Assembly (NCBI RefSeq): GCF_000344685.1 | Contig: NW_006920417.1 | Location: 1,476,836-1,540,835 of the forward strand | Length of the DNA stretch: 64,000 nucleotides | Direction of reading: 5' to 3' | DNA from: Gloeophyllum trabeum ATCC 11539 | Taxonomy: Eukaryota; Basidiomycota; Agaricomycetes; Gloeophyllales; Gloeophyllaceae | Shown here: positions 11,507 to 22,757 of the stretch, piece by piece | How the letters are laid out: every line of letters starts with the position of its first letter | Position numbering within the stretch: the stretch's first letter is position 1 | Made by a program: the position numbers and the translations under genes | The notes under the pieces: model-generated | What the model was told of the DNA's origin: nothing | The model's database searches: none | The model's input: only the letters and a program-made list of their open reading frames with translations

Positions 11507-12315
11507 NNNNNNNNNNNNNNNNNNNNNNNNNNNNNNNNNNNNNNNNNNNNNNNNNNNNNNNNNNNNNNNNNNNNNNNNNNNNNNNNNNNNNNNNNNNNNN
11601 NNNNNNNNNNNNNNNNNNNNNNNNNNNNNNNNNNNNNNNNNNNNNNNNNNNNNNNNNNNNNNNNNNNNNNNNNNNNNNNNNNNNNNNNNNNNNNNNNNNN
11701 NNNNNNNNNNNNNNNNNNNNNNNNNNNNNNNNNNNNNNNNNNNNNNNNNNNNNNNNNNNNNNNNNNNNNNNNNNNNNNNNNNNNNNNNNNNNNNNNNNNN
11801 NNNNNNNNNNNNNNNNNNNNNNNNNNNNNNNNNNNNNNNNNNNNNNNNNNNNNNNNNNNNNNNNNNNNNNNNNNNNNNNNNNNNNNNNNNNNNNNNNNNN
11901 NNNNNNNNNNNNNNNNNNNNNNNNNNNNNNNNNNNNNNNNNNNNNNNNNNNNNNNNNNNNNNNNNNNNNNNNNNNNNNNNNNNNNNNNNNNNNNNNNNNN
12001 NNNNNNNNNNNNNNNNNNNNNNNNNNNNNNNNNNNNNNNNNNNNNNNNNNNNNNNNNNNNNNNNNNNNNNNNNNNNNNNNNNNNNNNNNNNNNNNNNNNN
12101 NNNNNNNNNNNNNNNNNNNNNNNNNNNNNNNNNNNNNNNNNNNNNNNNNNNNNNNNNNNNNNNNNNNNNNNNNNNNNNNNNNNNNNNNNNNNNNNNNNNN
12201 NNNNNNNNNNNNNNNNNNNNNNNNNNNNNNNNNNNNNNNNNNNNNNNNNNNNNNNNNNNNNNNNNNNNNNNNNNNNNNNNNNNNNNNNNNNNNNNNNNNN
12301 NNNNNNNNNNNNNNN
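11507..12315. other. assembly gap (809 N) with duplicated edges
   Basis: A run of 809 N. The 126 bases before it (11381-11506) and after it (12316-12441) appear identical and both include the last part of the mobile element plus the same eight bases of unique flank (AGGGGTAA). Because the flank is shared as well, the two edges are most simply the same locus assembled twice; the real gap may be absent. Open frames that run through the N are meaningless. Confidence 0.85.
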
Positions 12316-12441
12316 ATATTGTTGCCCAGAAGGAGGGCTAAAAGTTTACTTTTTACACCGAAGAGAATGGTCAAGTGGTTGCAGAGATATACATTTATCT
12401 TGGGTGGTGCATTACTTTCGCACGCCACTGTAAGGGGTAAT

Positions 12442-12773
12442 AGTTCCTATTTGTTGGTGGCGGTAAGATTTGGATCGGCCCACCTACCATTTATGAGCAA
12501 TGCTCCTATTACATTTCGAGTAATTTGGGCTGTAAGTGGTATAACCCCTGTTAAGCGCTCGCTTTCTCGATCACCAGAGAGCCCTATACAACTACTGAAC
12601 AGTAAACCGATTCTAGAGGAATCGGAACTGCTTAATTTCCTTGTCTTTTGCGCCACAGGCCCGCCGGTCAGGACACTGTCGAAATTACATAGAAATATTC
12701 TCTTGTTCGGCAGCCGCCTCACGGCTTTCTCGTGGTATAGACTTCACTTTACACCCTCATAATCCTACGACAT
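12442..12773. other. 5' flank of RPAP1 gene
   Basis: Likely promoter and leader of the downstream gene. Open frames here extend from the repeat edge and are not supported. Confidence 0.35.
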
Positions 12774-15700
12774 ATGGACGCCAGAGGCTCGCTAGTTGGC
12801 TCGGTCGTAGAGCGGAAACCTGGATCTTCATCGGCATCAGCACCGAAACCGAAAGGCCCGGCGCGGAATGGCTTCCCAACTGTCGAGCATCGATCGAAAA
12901 GCGCGTTTGCACGAGGGCGAGAGGAGGCGCGGCGGAAGGGAGGAAGCGAGCGCCTCAGGGAGGTGCCAGTCGTGCAGGCAACTCCTCGAGAGCACAGCCG
13001 GGCTGGGGCAGAGAAACCTCCTGTGACCGTAGATTCTACCGAAGAGGACTGGAGGCGTCAGGTGAGTGAAGAGAACCAGCGAAGGGTTGAGAGTATGTCG
13101 GAAGAGGAACTCGAGCAGGAGAGGAGAGAGATCTTGGAACGGTTCGGAGCTGGGGTGGGCGATATCCTCCGCAAAGTGAAAGAGGCTAGGGAGAAGAGAG
13201 GAGGAGGACATGGCAAGGACTCCGCTGAAATTCTTGGGATCAATACTTCATCGGCGGATCCAAGGGAGAAAGAAAATGAAGTCGTGCACGAAGGTGCGTC
13301 TACCAGGACAGAGCATATGGAGTTCTGCTTATATTACCGTCAGAGGTAAAAAGGCATGCAGATACGTTACAGCATGATTCAGGTACGTTTGTTCTTGATT
13401 CACTCTTCCCTCATGACAGCTTGACGCGCAGCAGTCAAGTCTCCCGTCACTCCAACCTCACCCCGCTCTGCTCTTTCGCGGAGCACAACTCGGCCGTCTA
13501 GCCGAGCCGACCGGAAATTGCGGTTTGCAGACCTGGCTCCTGAGGATGTACACGTTTATCAATCTGCGCCCCCGTCGCCCAAGAGGAAGCCGCTGGCTTT
13601 GATGCCCCCCTCGGCTTCTGATCGAGAAGATACTTCCATCATCTCTCTGGGTGAGTGGCGAAAGAGCGGCGGGCTGTCGTTTCAGGACCAGCCGGCCGCG
13701 GAGAAGCCTTCGTCAGACACATCGCAGCCCGGAGGTAAGGACGAAGACGGAGACGTCGAGGAAGGAACGCCAGAGTACATACGCAAACGGTTCTTCCCCA
13801 ACATGCCTGCAGACGATCCTTCGCTTGCCTGGATAACCTCACGACCACCACCCGACCCCACGTCCCCCTCATCGCTGCGGTTTGATCTGACCGGAACCCC
13901 GATCCCGGCGGCCCTATCCAACATACTCCCGACGCACTTGGGCCTGCATCACCATGCCGAGGGTACGCACGCGGGGTATACCATCGACGACATCTTCCTG
14001 CTCTCCCGATCTACTGTGCCCGCGCAGAGAGCAACCATGCTGGGTGTCCTTGCGCGGATCACTCGGAGACTCGGAAAGGCGCGGAAAAAGTACGGGGAGC
14101 ACGATGACGGCCTGGCTGAGCTGCACGGAAAGGAAGAGGAGCTGAGGAAGAGGATTCTGGCTGCGGGGATTGAGGCCCTCGGCCAGAGAGGGAGCGTCGG
14201 CGCTATGGCGGTCGATGTGCTGTGGGAGTGCGTGGTTGGATGGGATGAGGAGCTCGTGGACATCGAAGGCGTCGAATTCATTGAGGCGAGCACGCAATCC
14301 ACACCTGGAGAAGAGGCTGACAAAATACAGAGTGCTGCTCGCGACGCTATCTCGTCACTGCCCATTGAGTACCTTCTCCCTCAGATCGCTGAAGCTTTGA
14401 GCACGGCAGCCCTCCCTGAAGCATCCTTATCTCAACTCTTGGGTATTCTACATCGCCTCGCGCAATATTCTAATGCATATGCCACTTCTATAACTGGGAC
14501 GCCGAAGCTTCTGCCCTCGGTAGTCTCTACGTTCCTGCTAACTCCGATCCCGCCCACGTCGACTTCACCTCTCCCTAATCCCTTGGCGATACAACTGCTG
14601 GCTACGCTCGCGATGGCTTCAAGATCGAACGCATCGAGTGTCACTGGTTATGCCGATGCTCTGTTACGCTTCGTGGTGACGCTCCCTCCAGACTCGGCCT
14701 ACTCCCACCCGCTCGCAACTGCCCTTCTCGCATCTACGCTCGAGTTCTACACAGTGCTGGCGTCATATGGGCTGTATGCCAGTGTTGCGACGACTGCTAC
14801 CGAGCACTTGCACCGCCTAGGCAACTACGTGCTTTCGCAGAGATGCGTGTCGAAGCGACTCATGACTGCGTGGGCGAAATTACTAGCCGGGTGGATCGTC
14901 TGCGCGACGGACCCTCACCAGACTACGCCGGACCACGAGATCCTTTGGAGTCAGGTGGCGGGCTGGGGGTGGGGAGAGCAGGTGCTGGAGCTGCGCGCGA
15001 AGTTAGAGGAGGGATACCAGGAGGTGTGGGCGGCAGTTTGGGGCACTTGTGCCGCCTGGCTAGAGGGCGCTAGGGTCAATGGGATCAAGGGCGGAGAACA
15101 GGAGCGCGCCAGGATGGTCGAACTCGTGTCTGAAGGCTTCGAGGCCGGGAAGGAGAGTGCCGTTGTGCTGCAGGCTGTCGAGAATCTGCGGCATTCTCTT
15201 GACCAATTGAGATCTATCGGGAGCGCACCTTTCCACTCCGAGGCATTAATCGGACTGCATGAGACGTCGAAGGATGCCAAGCTGTTGTCAGCGGCTCTGC
15301 GGTTGTGGCTGTCATGCACGCCTCCCTTCTCCGAGGGTCCGCCTCCTTCGCCACCTTTTGTCCTTCCATTCGATGACATCTCCGTTCTGGCTGCCTCCTT
15401 GAGCAGACACTCTATTTGGTCGTGCTTGCAAGTGCAACCTGTAGCAGCTCCCCCGTTCATAAGTGTTTTCTTCCGCCCGCTGTCTTCGTTCCTGTCCCTG
15501 TTCATCCGCCTGTCCAGAAGACTTCCTGGAACATCTCCAGATCTGTGGCTTGCCCAGGCGTGCACGGTCCTCCAGAGGGTGTTACCAGGGGATGAGGATC
15601 TCACACAGCGTACGCTCGAGCAAATGATGGACGTCGTGACTCCTGGCTTCATCGCTCAAGCGGGATGGAACGTCCCGAATATCATATGGGAGAACGGCGG

Positions 15701-16883
15701 CATGGGAATCATCACACCGTTTTTCATCCTTTCTATAAGGCCTCAGCTCGATGAGGAAGAGGAGCAATATGGCTACGTAGGACCGCTGGATATGACACGT
15801 CAGTCGATTGCACTGGCTGCGACTCAGCGCGTCCCGTCGATATCTGGGCTTCGCTCACGGTTGGGCCGGGACTTCGGCGTGCCGTTAGCCAGAGACTGGC
15901 CGTTCATCCCCTTGGATCACCTACTGCGGTCTGGTACTTCCGCCGTTTTCAAGGCGCTGCCGTCGACGTGGAATGCATCCGAGACGGACGTCACACGCGC
16001 GGTCCTCCTTCTAGCAAAGGTCGTCAGGGAGGTGCTGAGGGTGAACGGGTTCGGGGAGGAGTTCGTTATGAGCAGAGAGGAGGTCGTGTTTGGGTGTATG
16101 AGGGTGTTCATGCTAGAGCATGGGCAGGATCAGCAAAACGACGGCGTGCAAGAGGAAGTGTTCAGGGATACGGTTATCGGTGGGCTGATGGGCGATCTGT
16201 TGGCTCCATTCTCTTACGCTGTTTCCGCTTCCACACCGAAACGTTCATCAAGTGAGACGCTCGAGCAGGTCTCCCGCCGCTTCCTGGGACATTCGACGCC
16301 GTTCTACCAGTACTATACGGACTTCCTTGGGCTGTACGATGCGATCTCCTTCGGGCACCCGCTATTTGCTAAGCTGCTTCTACCCCCGCTCTCGATGCGC
16401 TACCCGGTCGATTACAGGAAGCTCTTCTGGGACGACTATCACCATGCTCTCCGGACTATCCGGACGCCGGTCGAGGATGTGCTTACGGATGACCTTAGCC
16501 AGTATCTTTATCCTGTGGAGCCGGACAAGGCGGTCGTTGCGGCGTATCTCCGAGCGCTGGTGAAGCCGGGGACGGCGGCTGGGTTCTTGCGTTTTGTTGC
16601 TGTGCACCATGTTGCGGCACATATCTGGGACGACCTTCGCCCTACCGATGCCACCAAGGACGAAGAGAGGGCCGAAAAGTTGATCAAAGCTGTGGTCACT
16701 CAGGCCAGTCTAGATGTCGTGAAAGAGTTGGTCCTATATAGACAGGTGGACTGTTCTGTGGACAATCGGGCGATTCTCGTTCCGCCGCAGTGCTTCGAGC
16801 AGCAGGGGCCTTGGAAAGGCGAGCGGTTGCAGCAAGCTGAGAAGTGGGGATTCAAGGAGCGCTTGCAGGGACTTTTGGCATGA
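12774..16883 (+). CDS. RPAP1: RNA polymerase II-associated protein 1
   Basis: RPAP1 (yeast Rba50 family) helps assemble RNA polymerase II in the cytoplasm before nuclear import. I read three exons, 12774-13293, 13344-13382 and 13432-16883, which join in frame to 1336 residues; the 39-nt middle exon is fixed by phase on both sides. The N-terminal conserved block includes VGSVVERKP and the helix SEEELEQERREILERFG; the second block contains the GTPEYIRKRFFP stretch, then RFDLTGTPI and LGLHHHAEGTHAGYTIDDIF, the hallmark of the RPAP1 C-terminal domain family. The rest is a long, helical, HEAT-like region with no catalytic motif. The gene is followed at about 300 bases by the glutathione synthetase gene on the same strand, with separate promoters expected. 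Confidence 0.9.
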
Positions 16884-17186
16884 TTTTCTTGGAATAAAGA
16901 CTGGCTATTTCTGCGCACTACCTATTGTATCCATATCTGCTTGTATCCATAGCTGTCTTCATCGTGCATCTGCTGCTCCGCCACGGCGTAGCGCTTGCGC
17001 TCTCGAAAGTGTTCGTCCATGTGCATGTCTGCTCCTATATGGCCTTCCGCCCGCTTTCATTTCGTCATCTTTGTGCATGCTAGCGTTTCTCGTTATCACG
17101 GTCAGTAAGCTCAGTCAGCACTGTCTCCGAATAAAGATATATCACGATGAACGCCGGAGAGAAGTGAATATCTTCCGGTAGCCACC
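16884..17186. promoter_or_regulatory. RPAP1-GSH2 spacer
   Basis: Three hundred bases that must hold the 3' end of one gene and the promoter of the next. AATAAAG shortly after the RPAP1 stop (about 16894) may act as a polyadenylation signal. No other element identified. Confidence 0.35.
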
Positions 17187-19050
17187 ATGAGCAATATCCC
17201 TCAGTGGCCGCCAGAACTATCTAGCACACAGCTCGACAGTCTAACTCTACTGGCGACGACGTATGCATTATCGCATGGTTTATTATACCTACCCATAGCC
17301 AGCCCGCAACCCCCGATACCGAACTCTGCTATACATGCCCCTCTTTCGCTCTTCCCATCTCCCGTTCCGCGCTCGGTCTTCGAACAGGCAAGGAAGTTGC
17401 AGAGCATTTATGATGTGCTGTACGCGAGGGTTGCAATGGACACAGATTTCCTGGATAGGATCATGGGAGCAGAGGTAGGCGTGGGCAGGGTCGACGACTT
17501 TGTCGGCAAGCTTTGGACGGGATGGAAGGCGATCAGAGAGCAAGGGGTTGCTCAGGTGAGTAGAACGAAGTATCGCGGATGAAGCCTACATTGAAGACAT
17601 GTGTTAAAGCCCCTCCATCTAGGTCTCTTCCGTTCGGATTACCTCCTGCATTCCCCATCTGCAGATGAGCCAGTCTCTCTTAAGCAGGTCGAGTTCAATA
17701 CGATATCATCGTCTTTTGGGCCCTTGTCCCAGCAGACTGCTGCCTTGCACAGGTACGTGATGCAATGCTAGGGAAGTGGTACCCGATGGCGCCCCTGCGA
17801 CTTACTAGAATGCCATACGGGCATCCTAGGTCGGATGGGAGCCGTAGGGTGGCTACTTTTCTAGCTCTTCCACTTAGCCAAGGACACTCTTTTGTAACGA
17901 TACACTAAGGTATCTATACAACTCGACACGATACTATGACACCTCTCCTCAACTGAGGCCAGAGAACTTCCCACCAAACACCACGTTATCTGGATTAGCT
18001 TCCGGGCTGGCGGAGGGACACAAAGCATATGGCGTCCCAGAGTAAGCGTTTTGTCCCTCCTTTGCTAAAATAAGCCATGACAATTACGAAGGGCGCATAT
18101 CCTTTTCGTCGTGCAAGACGGCGAGAGGAACGTCTTCGATCAGCGCTGGTTAGAGTACGAACTCCTCGAGAAGTACGTTAGTCCAGGGACACATATTTTG
18201 CTCGACACTCATCTTCGATTCTACTAGACATTCGATCCACGTTACGAGACAAACATTAACTCAGTTGACCTCTTCCGCTTCTACTAACGCGCGAACCTCT
18301 GCCCTTATAATTTCCCCCGCCACCGAGGTATCCGTCGTTTACTTCCGCGCAGGGTACACTCCCAACGACTTCACCCAACCCGCGCACTTCGAGGCGCGTT
18401 TCCTCCTGGAGAAATCCCGGGCCATCAAATGCCCGAGCATACCCCTCCAGCTCGCCGGTGGCAAGAAGGTGCAGGAGGTCCTCGCGAAGCCAGGCGTGGT
18501 GGAGCAATTCTTGAAGGACCAAGGTGAAGACGTGATCAGGGAGATCCGCGCTAGCTGGATGGGGATGTGGGGGCTCGATGACGACGAGGAGAGTATCGAC
18601 GCAGCGGGAAATGTCGTGGGCGATACTATGACCAAGGACACGGAAGCCGAGCGCGAGCCGGCGGGGCTCAAGCGCGCGCTTGCGAACTACGCGAACTTGG
18701 TGCTGAAGCCGCAGCGAGAGGGCGGCGGGAACAACGTCTACAAGGCGTCCATTCCGCCCTTCCTGGCGAGCCTGCCCCCCCAAGAACGCGCGGCGTGGAT
18801 CTCGATGGAGCTTATTGTTCCCCCGCAGGGGTTGGGTAATTACCTAGTACGATCGGGCGGCGGGCACGTCAAGGCGGAGGTCGTTAGCGAGCTGGGGATA
18901 TTCGGGTGGGCGCTGTTTGGTGGGGAGGAGAGGAAGGTGGTGAAGGAGGAGGAGGCGGGGTGGTTAGTCAGAACGAAGGGGAGGGAGAATGACGAGGGCG
19001 GAGTCGCTGCCGGCTTTTCGGTGTTGGACTCCATCCTCCTGGTGGACTAG
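17187..19050 (+). CDS. GSH2: glutathione synthetase
   Basis: Cytosolic enzyme that joins gamma-glutamylcysteine and glycine using ATP, the second step of glutathione synthesis. Exon 1 (17187-17555) ends after MDTDFLDRIMGAEVGVGRVD and WKAIREQGVAQ. Later exons carry LGLFRSDYLLHSP and KQVEFNTISSSFG (substrate-binding core), ILFVVQDGERNVFDQRWLEY, and YFRAGYTPNDF with ARFLLEKSRAIKCPSIPLQL. The last exon includes LKPQREGGGNNVY, the glycine-rich ATP-binding loop of eukaryotic glutathione synthetases, and RTKGRENDEGGVAAGFSVLD near the C-terminus. Motif order and total length are as expected for the eukaryotic family. At least four short introns are needed and all those checked have GT-AG ends. Confidence 0.92.
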
Positions 19051-19359
19051 ATGTAAGAAGCCCGGGAACAAAGCCAATAAATGAGAAGTACTCAGCTCGT
19101 GTATTCTTATTCCGTAATGACAGATGCTCACATGTAGAATGCTGATTTCCTTCCACTGTACGACCTGACCTACCCGTGGCTGCTTTCCTCGTCTCCAGGA
19201 TATAGATTCAGTCACATGCGAGACAATCATGCTGCTTTCACGGACAGTTCTGGATATCATCCGACTTCATGCCGCGATTTTTCCTCCCCACTCCCATATA
19301 AACTAATGCACTTCATCCTTCCATCCCGTAAGTGGGACCAGTGAACATTGACGATATCG
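19051..19359. promoter_or_regulatory. GSH2-GH131 spacer
   Basis: Spacer of about 300 bases between two same-strand genes. TATAAAC at about 19298 lies roughly 60 bases before the next start codon and could be a TATA element. Confidence 0.35.
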
Positions 19360-20522
19360 ATGGGACCTCTATTGGCTGGTGTGCTCGGCTTCCTGGCGGT
19401 TGCAAGTGCGACGCCTCTGCTATATGATGGGCGCGCTCCTTTCAATCTGACGGAGAATGACCTCAATGACTCTCTCGGCCCGTACTTGACGTGCGTAACT
19501 CGTCCTCCCTGCATCTACGGCGACGTTGATGCGAGGAGTTTGGCAGAGTCGTCAAGGGCAGCACAGAAAATGCATCTCACGTAAGTCTGGGCGTCCATGA
19601 CCGAACCCATTTTAGAAGTAAAGCGATTCGCATAGTATTCGACCTTACTGGGGTTGGCCGTCCCGCCCACTCCGCTCTGGAATGCGTATGGTGTCGAGCC
19701 GATTGAGCAGTCGATATCCATTTCAATTGATAACACTTCCATTTTCGTGCCAGGCAGCGGAGGTCCACAGTACGGATTCCGGCGTACGGAATTCATAGCC
19801 CAAGCGAACGGGAACCACACAGCGCTGAATGAGGTGCTGGACGTCGGCACTACGGTGTTCCATTTCTCCATCATCAGGAATGATATCCTGCCTTTGAATT
19901 ACTCGCATGAGTACCAAATCGTATTCATCGAACCTTCGGATGGAACCCATATCTTCGGCATCCAGCTAGGCAAGTAAGAGATTGTTCTGTGCTGATGTGC
20001 CATCCTAATGGGGGGACTTGACAGGTTCGCCTTTCACGGACCCAACGGGACCGCTACCGGCAGCCAACGCCCACTCGCTCAAGCTCCTGGACCATGCTCT
20101 GAACGTGCTATACTCAGTACCCTTTACACCGCTAACGTGGCACAATCTCGCGGTCCAGGTGGACTGGTCTAACCGCACATTGTGTGGCTTGTACTCCGCG
20201 GATGGTGCGCCGCTACAACAGGTCACCGAGGTGGCGCCCAATTTGAGTGCGCCGACTGGTGCCGCTGGTCAGGGCGATTACCACTTTGGCGTATTGAAAG
20301 TGAGTGGGTGTCGCTTCCCCAGCGAGTACTGGCCTGATGGTCATGCCACAGCTGCCCCTAGTAAACCCGAACGATAGGCCTACTGAACAGACAGATGTCG
20401 CCCACTATGGCTTGCAAGAAGGATCAATGGAGGGTCTCATCTACTCTGGCGTTTTCGTGGAGAGTTCAAGTGATGGTATTAGTCTGGGACACGGGCTTGT
20501 CTCCAAATCCCAATGCCACTAA
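19360..20522 (+). CDS. secreted glycoside hydrolase family 131 glucanase
   Basis: GH131 enzymes are fungal secreted beta-glucanases (beta-1,3/1,6 and beta-1,4 activity known in the family) used on plant or fungal cell walls. The ATG at 19360 opens a signal peptide (MGPLLAGVLGFLAVASATP) followed by LYDGRAPFNLT, the usual family start. Five exons (19360-19490, 19547-19580, 19636-19969, 20025-20299, 20352-20522) give 314 residues in one frame. Family blocks: GFRRTEFIAQ, TTVFHFSIIRND with SHEYQIVFIE, LTWHNLAVQVDW, GDYHFGVLKLP and IYSGVFVE. Several NxS/T sites suggest glycosylation. The third intron (19970-20024) starts with GC (AG/GCAAGT); using the GT four bases later breaks the frame. No carbohydrate-binding module is present. 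Confidence 0.87.
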
Positions 20523-21151
20523 CGTGGTCCGTGACTCGCGTAGCACGTCGACGTAGTTGCGTGGGGCACCGCATAACGACTTTGACTGGAAGCTGGGTTA
20601 CGGTGAGCTCAGTCCCGTATGACGGGAATTATCAGTGGTGACAATGGAGGAATAAGCCTTTGACTGCAGAGCTCATGTTTGGAAGGACAACCGGCGCGGG
20701 TTGCCGGTCTGAGTTATCCTTTGGATAAATAATAGCGATATGGCGCTCAGAAGTGAAACCGATCTGTCTTGCAGATGATACATCAGTGAATCAGAAATGT
20801 CACACGGAATATGGCACAATAGTCGATCTTACACACCTTGCGAAAATGTGTCGCCGGTCCGGATCCGGCTCCTTAGAACCAGGAACATATTGCCATCATT
20901 GATATCGGATTCAGCAACTATATGCGGGAGGTTATAATCTTGAACCTACTAGCAGCATGTCTGAGATTGTTCACAGCTCTCCCCCCGACTAATCGATCGA
21001 CACGAATACAGGCGGTCGCACTTCGCGGTTGCTCATGAATATTCGTTGCCGTCGTGAGAAACGACGTTGAAGATAGAGAAGATATTTGGTTAGTGGGCAG
21101 GGAAAATCTTCCAGGTCTGGACGTCGTCCGCTTTATAAAACTCCTCCCCAG
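20523..21151. other. intergenic, no gene seen
   Basis: No recognisable gene. Open frames here, including one on the minus strand at 20918-21217, have no known domain and overlap repeat sequence. Confidence 0.35.
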
Positions 21152-21441
21152 TAACACTGGGTACATCACCCATATTGAGCATGCACAAAACTTTGAAAAT
21201 AACCGGTCAAAGGTCAAACTTTTTCATGATTGTCCATTGCACAGTCACTGAAACGAATTAAAATAATACTACTCTTGAGTGCGCAAAAATCTGATTGTGA
21301 CACGGGATATGATCTTTGTTCAGCACTGTTCATTGAACTTCCATTTGTTTTGCGAGGCAACACTATGAACAAAATTTGACCTTTGTCCAGTTCCTTTCAC
21401 ACTTTCTCAGTGACTCAATATGGCTATTGTACCCAGTGTTA
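21152..21441. repeat. imperfect foldback repeat
   Basis: Two arms of about 70 bases face each other. Left arm: AACACTGGGTACATCACCC, CATATTGAG and then GGTCAAAGGTCAAA at 21205-21218. Right arm, reverse-complemented: AACACTGGGTACAATAGCC, CATATTGAG and then GGACAAAGGTCAAA. The loop is about 145 bases. It resembles an old MITE or foldback element; no target duplication was identified with confidence. Confidence 0.65.
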
Positions 21442-22010
21442 TAATATAGGACAAGCATCCTCGAAGAGAATGTTCGAATCCGGTAACTGTATTTCTATAC
21501 CGGGCAACATAGTCAGCGTCACGATCGACATCAGAACTCCCCAGAAGTATGTGACGTCATCTGGGCAGACCTCCGTATTTGGAAGTCTCTTGGCTAAATT
21601 GGGTTGTGTTCTGACAACGCTCACATTGCCTCACTCGATCGCGAAGCACGCTTCTACGGAGATACAAAGATCAAAGATCAGCGATCAATACTATGGACGA
21701 ATCATTGAATACCTGCGCATCTGTGGCATTCCCATGGTTATTCCCGTTATGCGCCCCGTGGTACACTTAAAAGTTAGACAGATTCTGATTATCACCTGAA
21801 TATATTGCTTGTTTCTCTTGCGTACCCCCGCTGCACCCTATAAATCAGGGACAGTATGGGGTTTACAACAAAATCATAGATGAAATCACAAAACTGGGAC
21901 TTTCAAGGGGAATCTGTGAGCACATCATATAGCTCACCGCTGCATAGCGTGGCCATATCTCTCACAGCGGGCAAGGACAGGTGTCCCAGACATTCATCTT
22001 TCACAGCAAG
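21442..22010. other. intergenic, no gene seen
   Basis: A 138-codon open frame at 21383-21799 (+) starts inside the foldback and has no recognisable domain, so it is not called. The remainder shows nothing identifiable. Confidence 0.35.
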
Positions 22011-22592
22011 GGTGGGAGAACACTTTCCTGGGATGCTCCGGAGTGGAACATGATACAGACATAAAGAATCAAAGGACAATGTTAATTAAATGTCCCCTAA
22101 TTTTTGGGGACCATAGTAAAAGTCCCATAGACCTTTCTTTGTTCACTCAAAGGACATTCATGTCCAGGTTATGGTCCAGCAAGGACCATTCTAGGAAAGT
22201 GTTCCCCCAATTGAGAGATGTTCCTGGCATGCCCACCGGCGGGACATCGGTCTCTGTCCGCAGTGCAAGCACCAATGTCCCAGCACCGGACGTCGACATT
22301 CATCATGCATGAGATAGGTGGGAGAACACTTTGCTCCGAAGTACTAGTGGGACTTGGCAGAGAGACATAAAGAATGAGAGAAAAATGGGAATAACATGTC
22401 CCCTAAGTTTTAGAGATCATGTTATATGTCCTGCAGAGCTCCCTTTGTTCATTCCAAGGATTAATATTCTCCATGCCCGGGTCATGGTCCAGCAAAGACC
22501 ATTCTGGGAAACTGGTCTCCCAAATGGGGAATGTTCCTAGCATGCTCGCCGGCGGGACATCGGCCTCTGCCCGCAGTGAGAGTAGCACTGTG
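22011..22592. repeat. two-copy degenerate tandem repeat (about 300 bases)
   Basis: Unit one (22011-22316) and unit two (22317 to about 22592) start with GGTGGGAGAACACTTT and keep the same order of landmarks: GACATAAAGAAT, ACATGTCCCCTAA or AAATGTCCCCTAA, CTTTGTTCA, GGTCCAGCAA, GACCATTCT, GGCATGC or AGCATGC, and CGGCGGGACATCGG with CTCTG and CCGCAGTG. Identity is roughly 75-80 percent by eye. No gene is visible within it. It lies directly upstream of the MSP1-type gene and may include part of its promoter. Confidence 0.75.
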
Positions 22593-22757
22593 TATTTTGG
22601 CTAGTCCTTGCTGGCCTGGCGAGTGCGAGGTAGCTGAAGCCTGAAGTGGCAGTAAGTAGCTGCAGCGGAACCGAATTTAGCCGGTAGCGGATAAAGCCGA
22701 CTCCCTGAGTATGACAGCACGCGTCTGCGCTAAGACGAGTTCGTGAAGTCTTCGAGT

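Noticed and set aside
11385..12428. Open frames of over 300 codons on both strands
   Set aside because: They run through the N gap and consist mostly of unknown residues.
19561..19590. Simple continuation of GH131 exon 1 to 19580
   Set aside because: That frame gives a sequence unlike the family; an extra intron (19491-19546) restores VKGSTENASHYSTLLGL.
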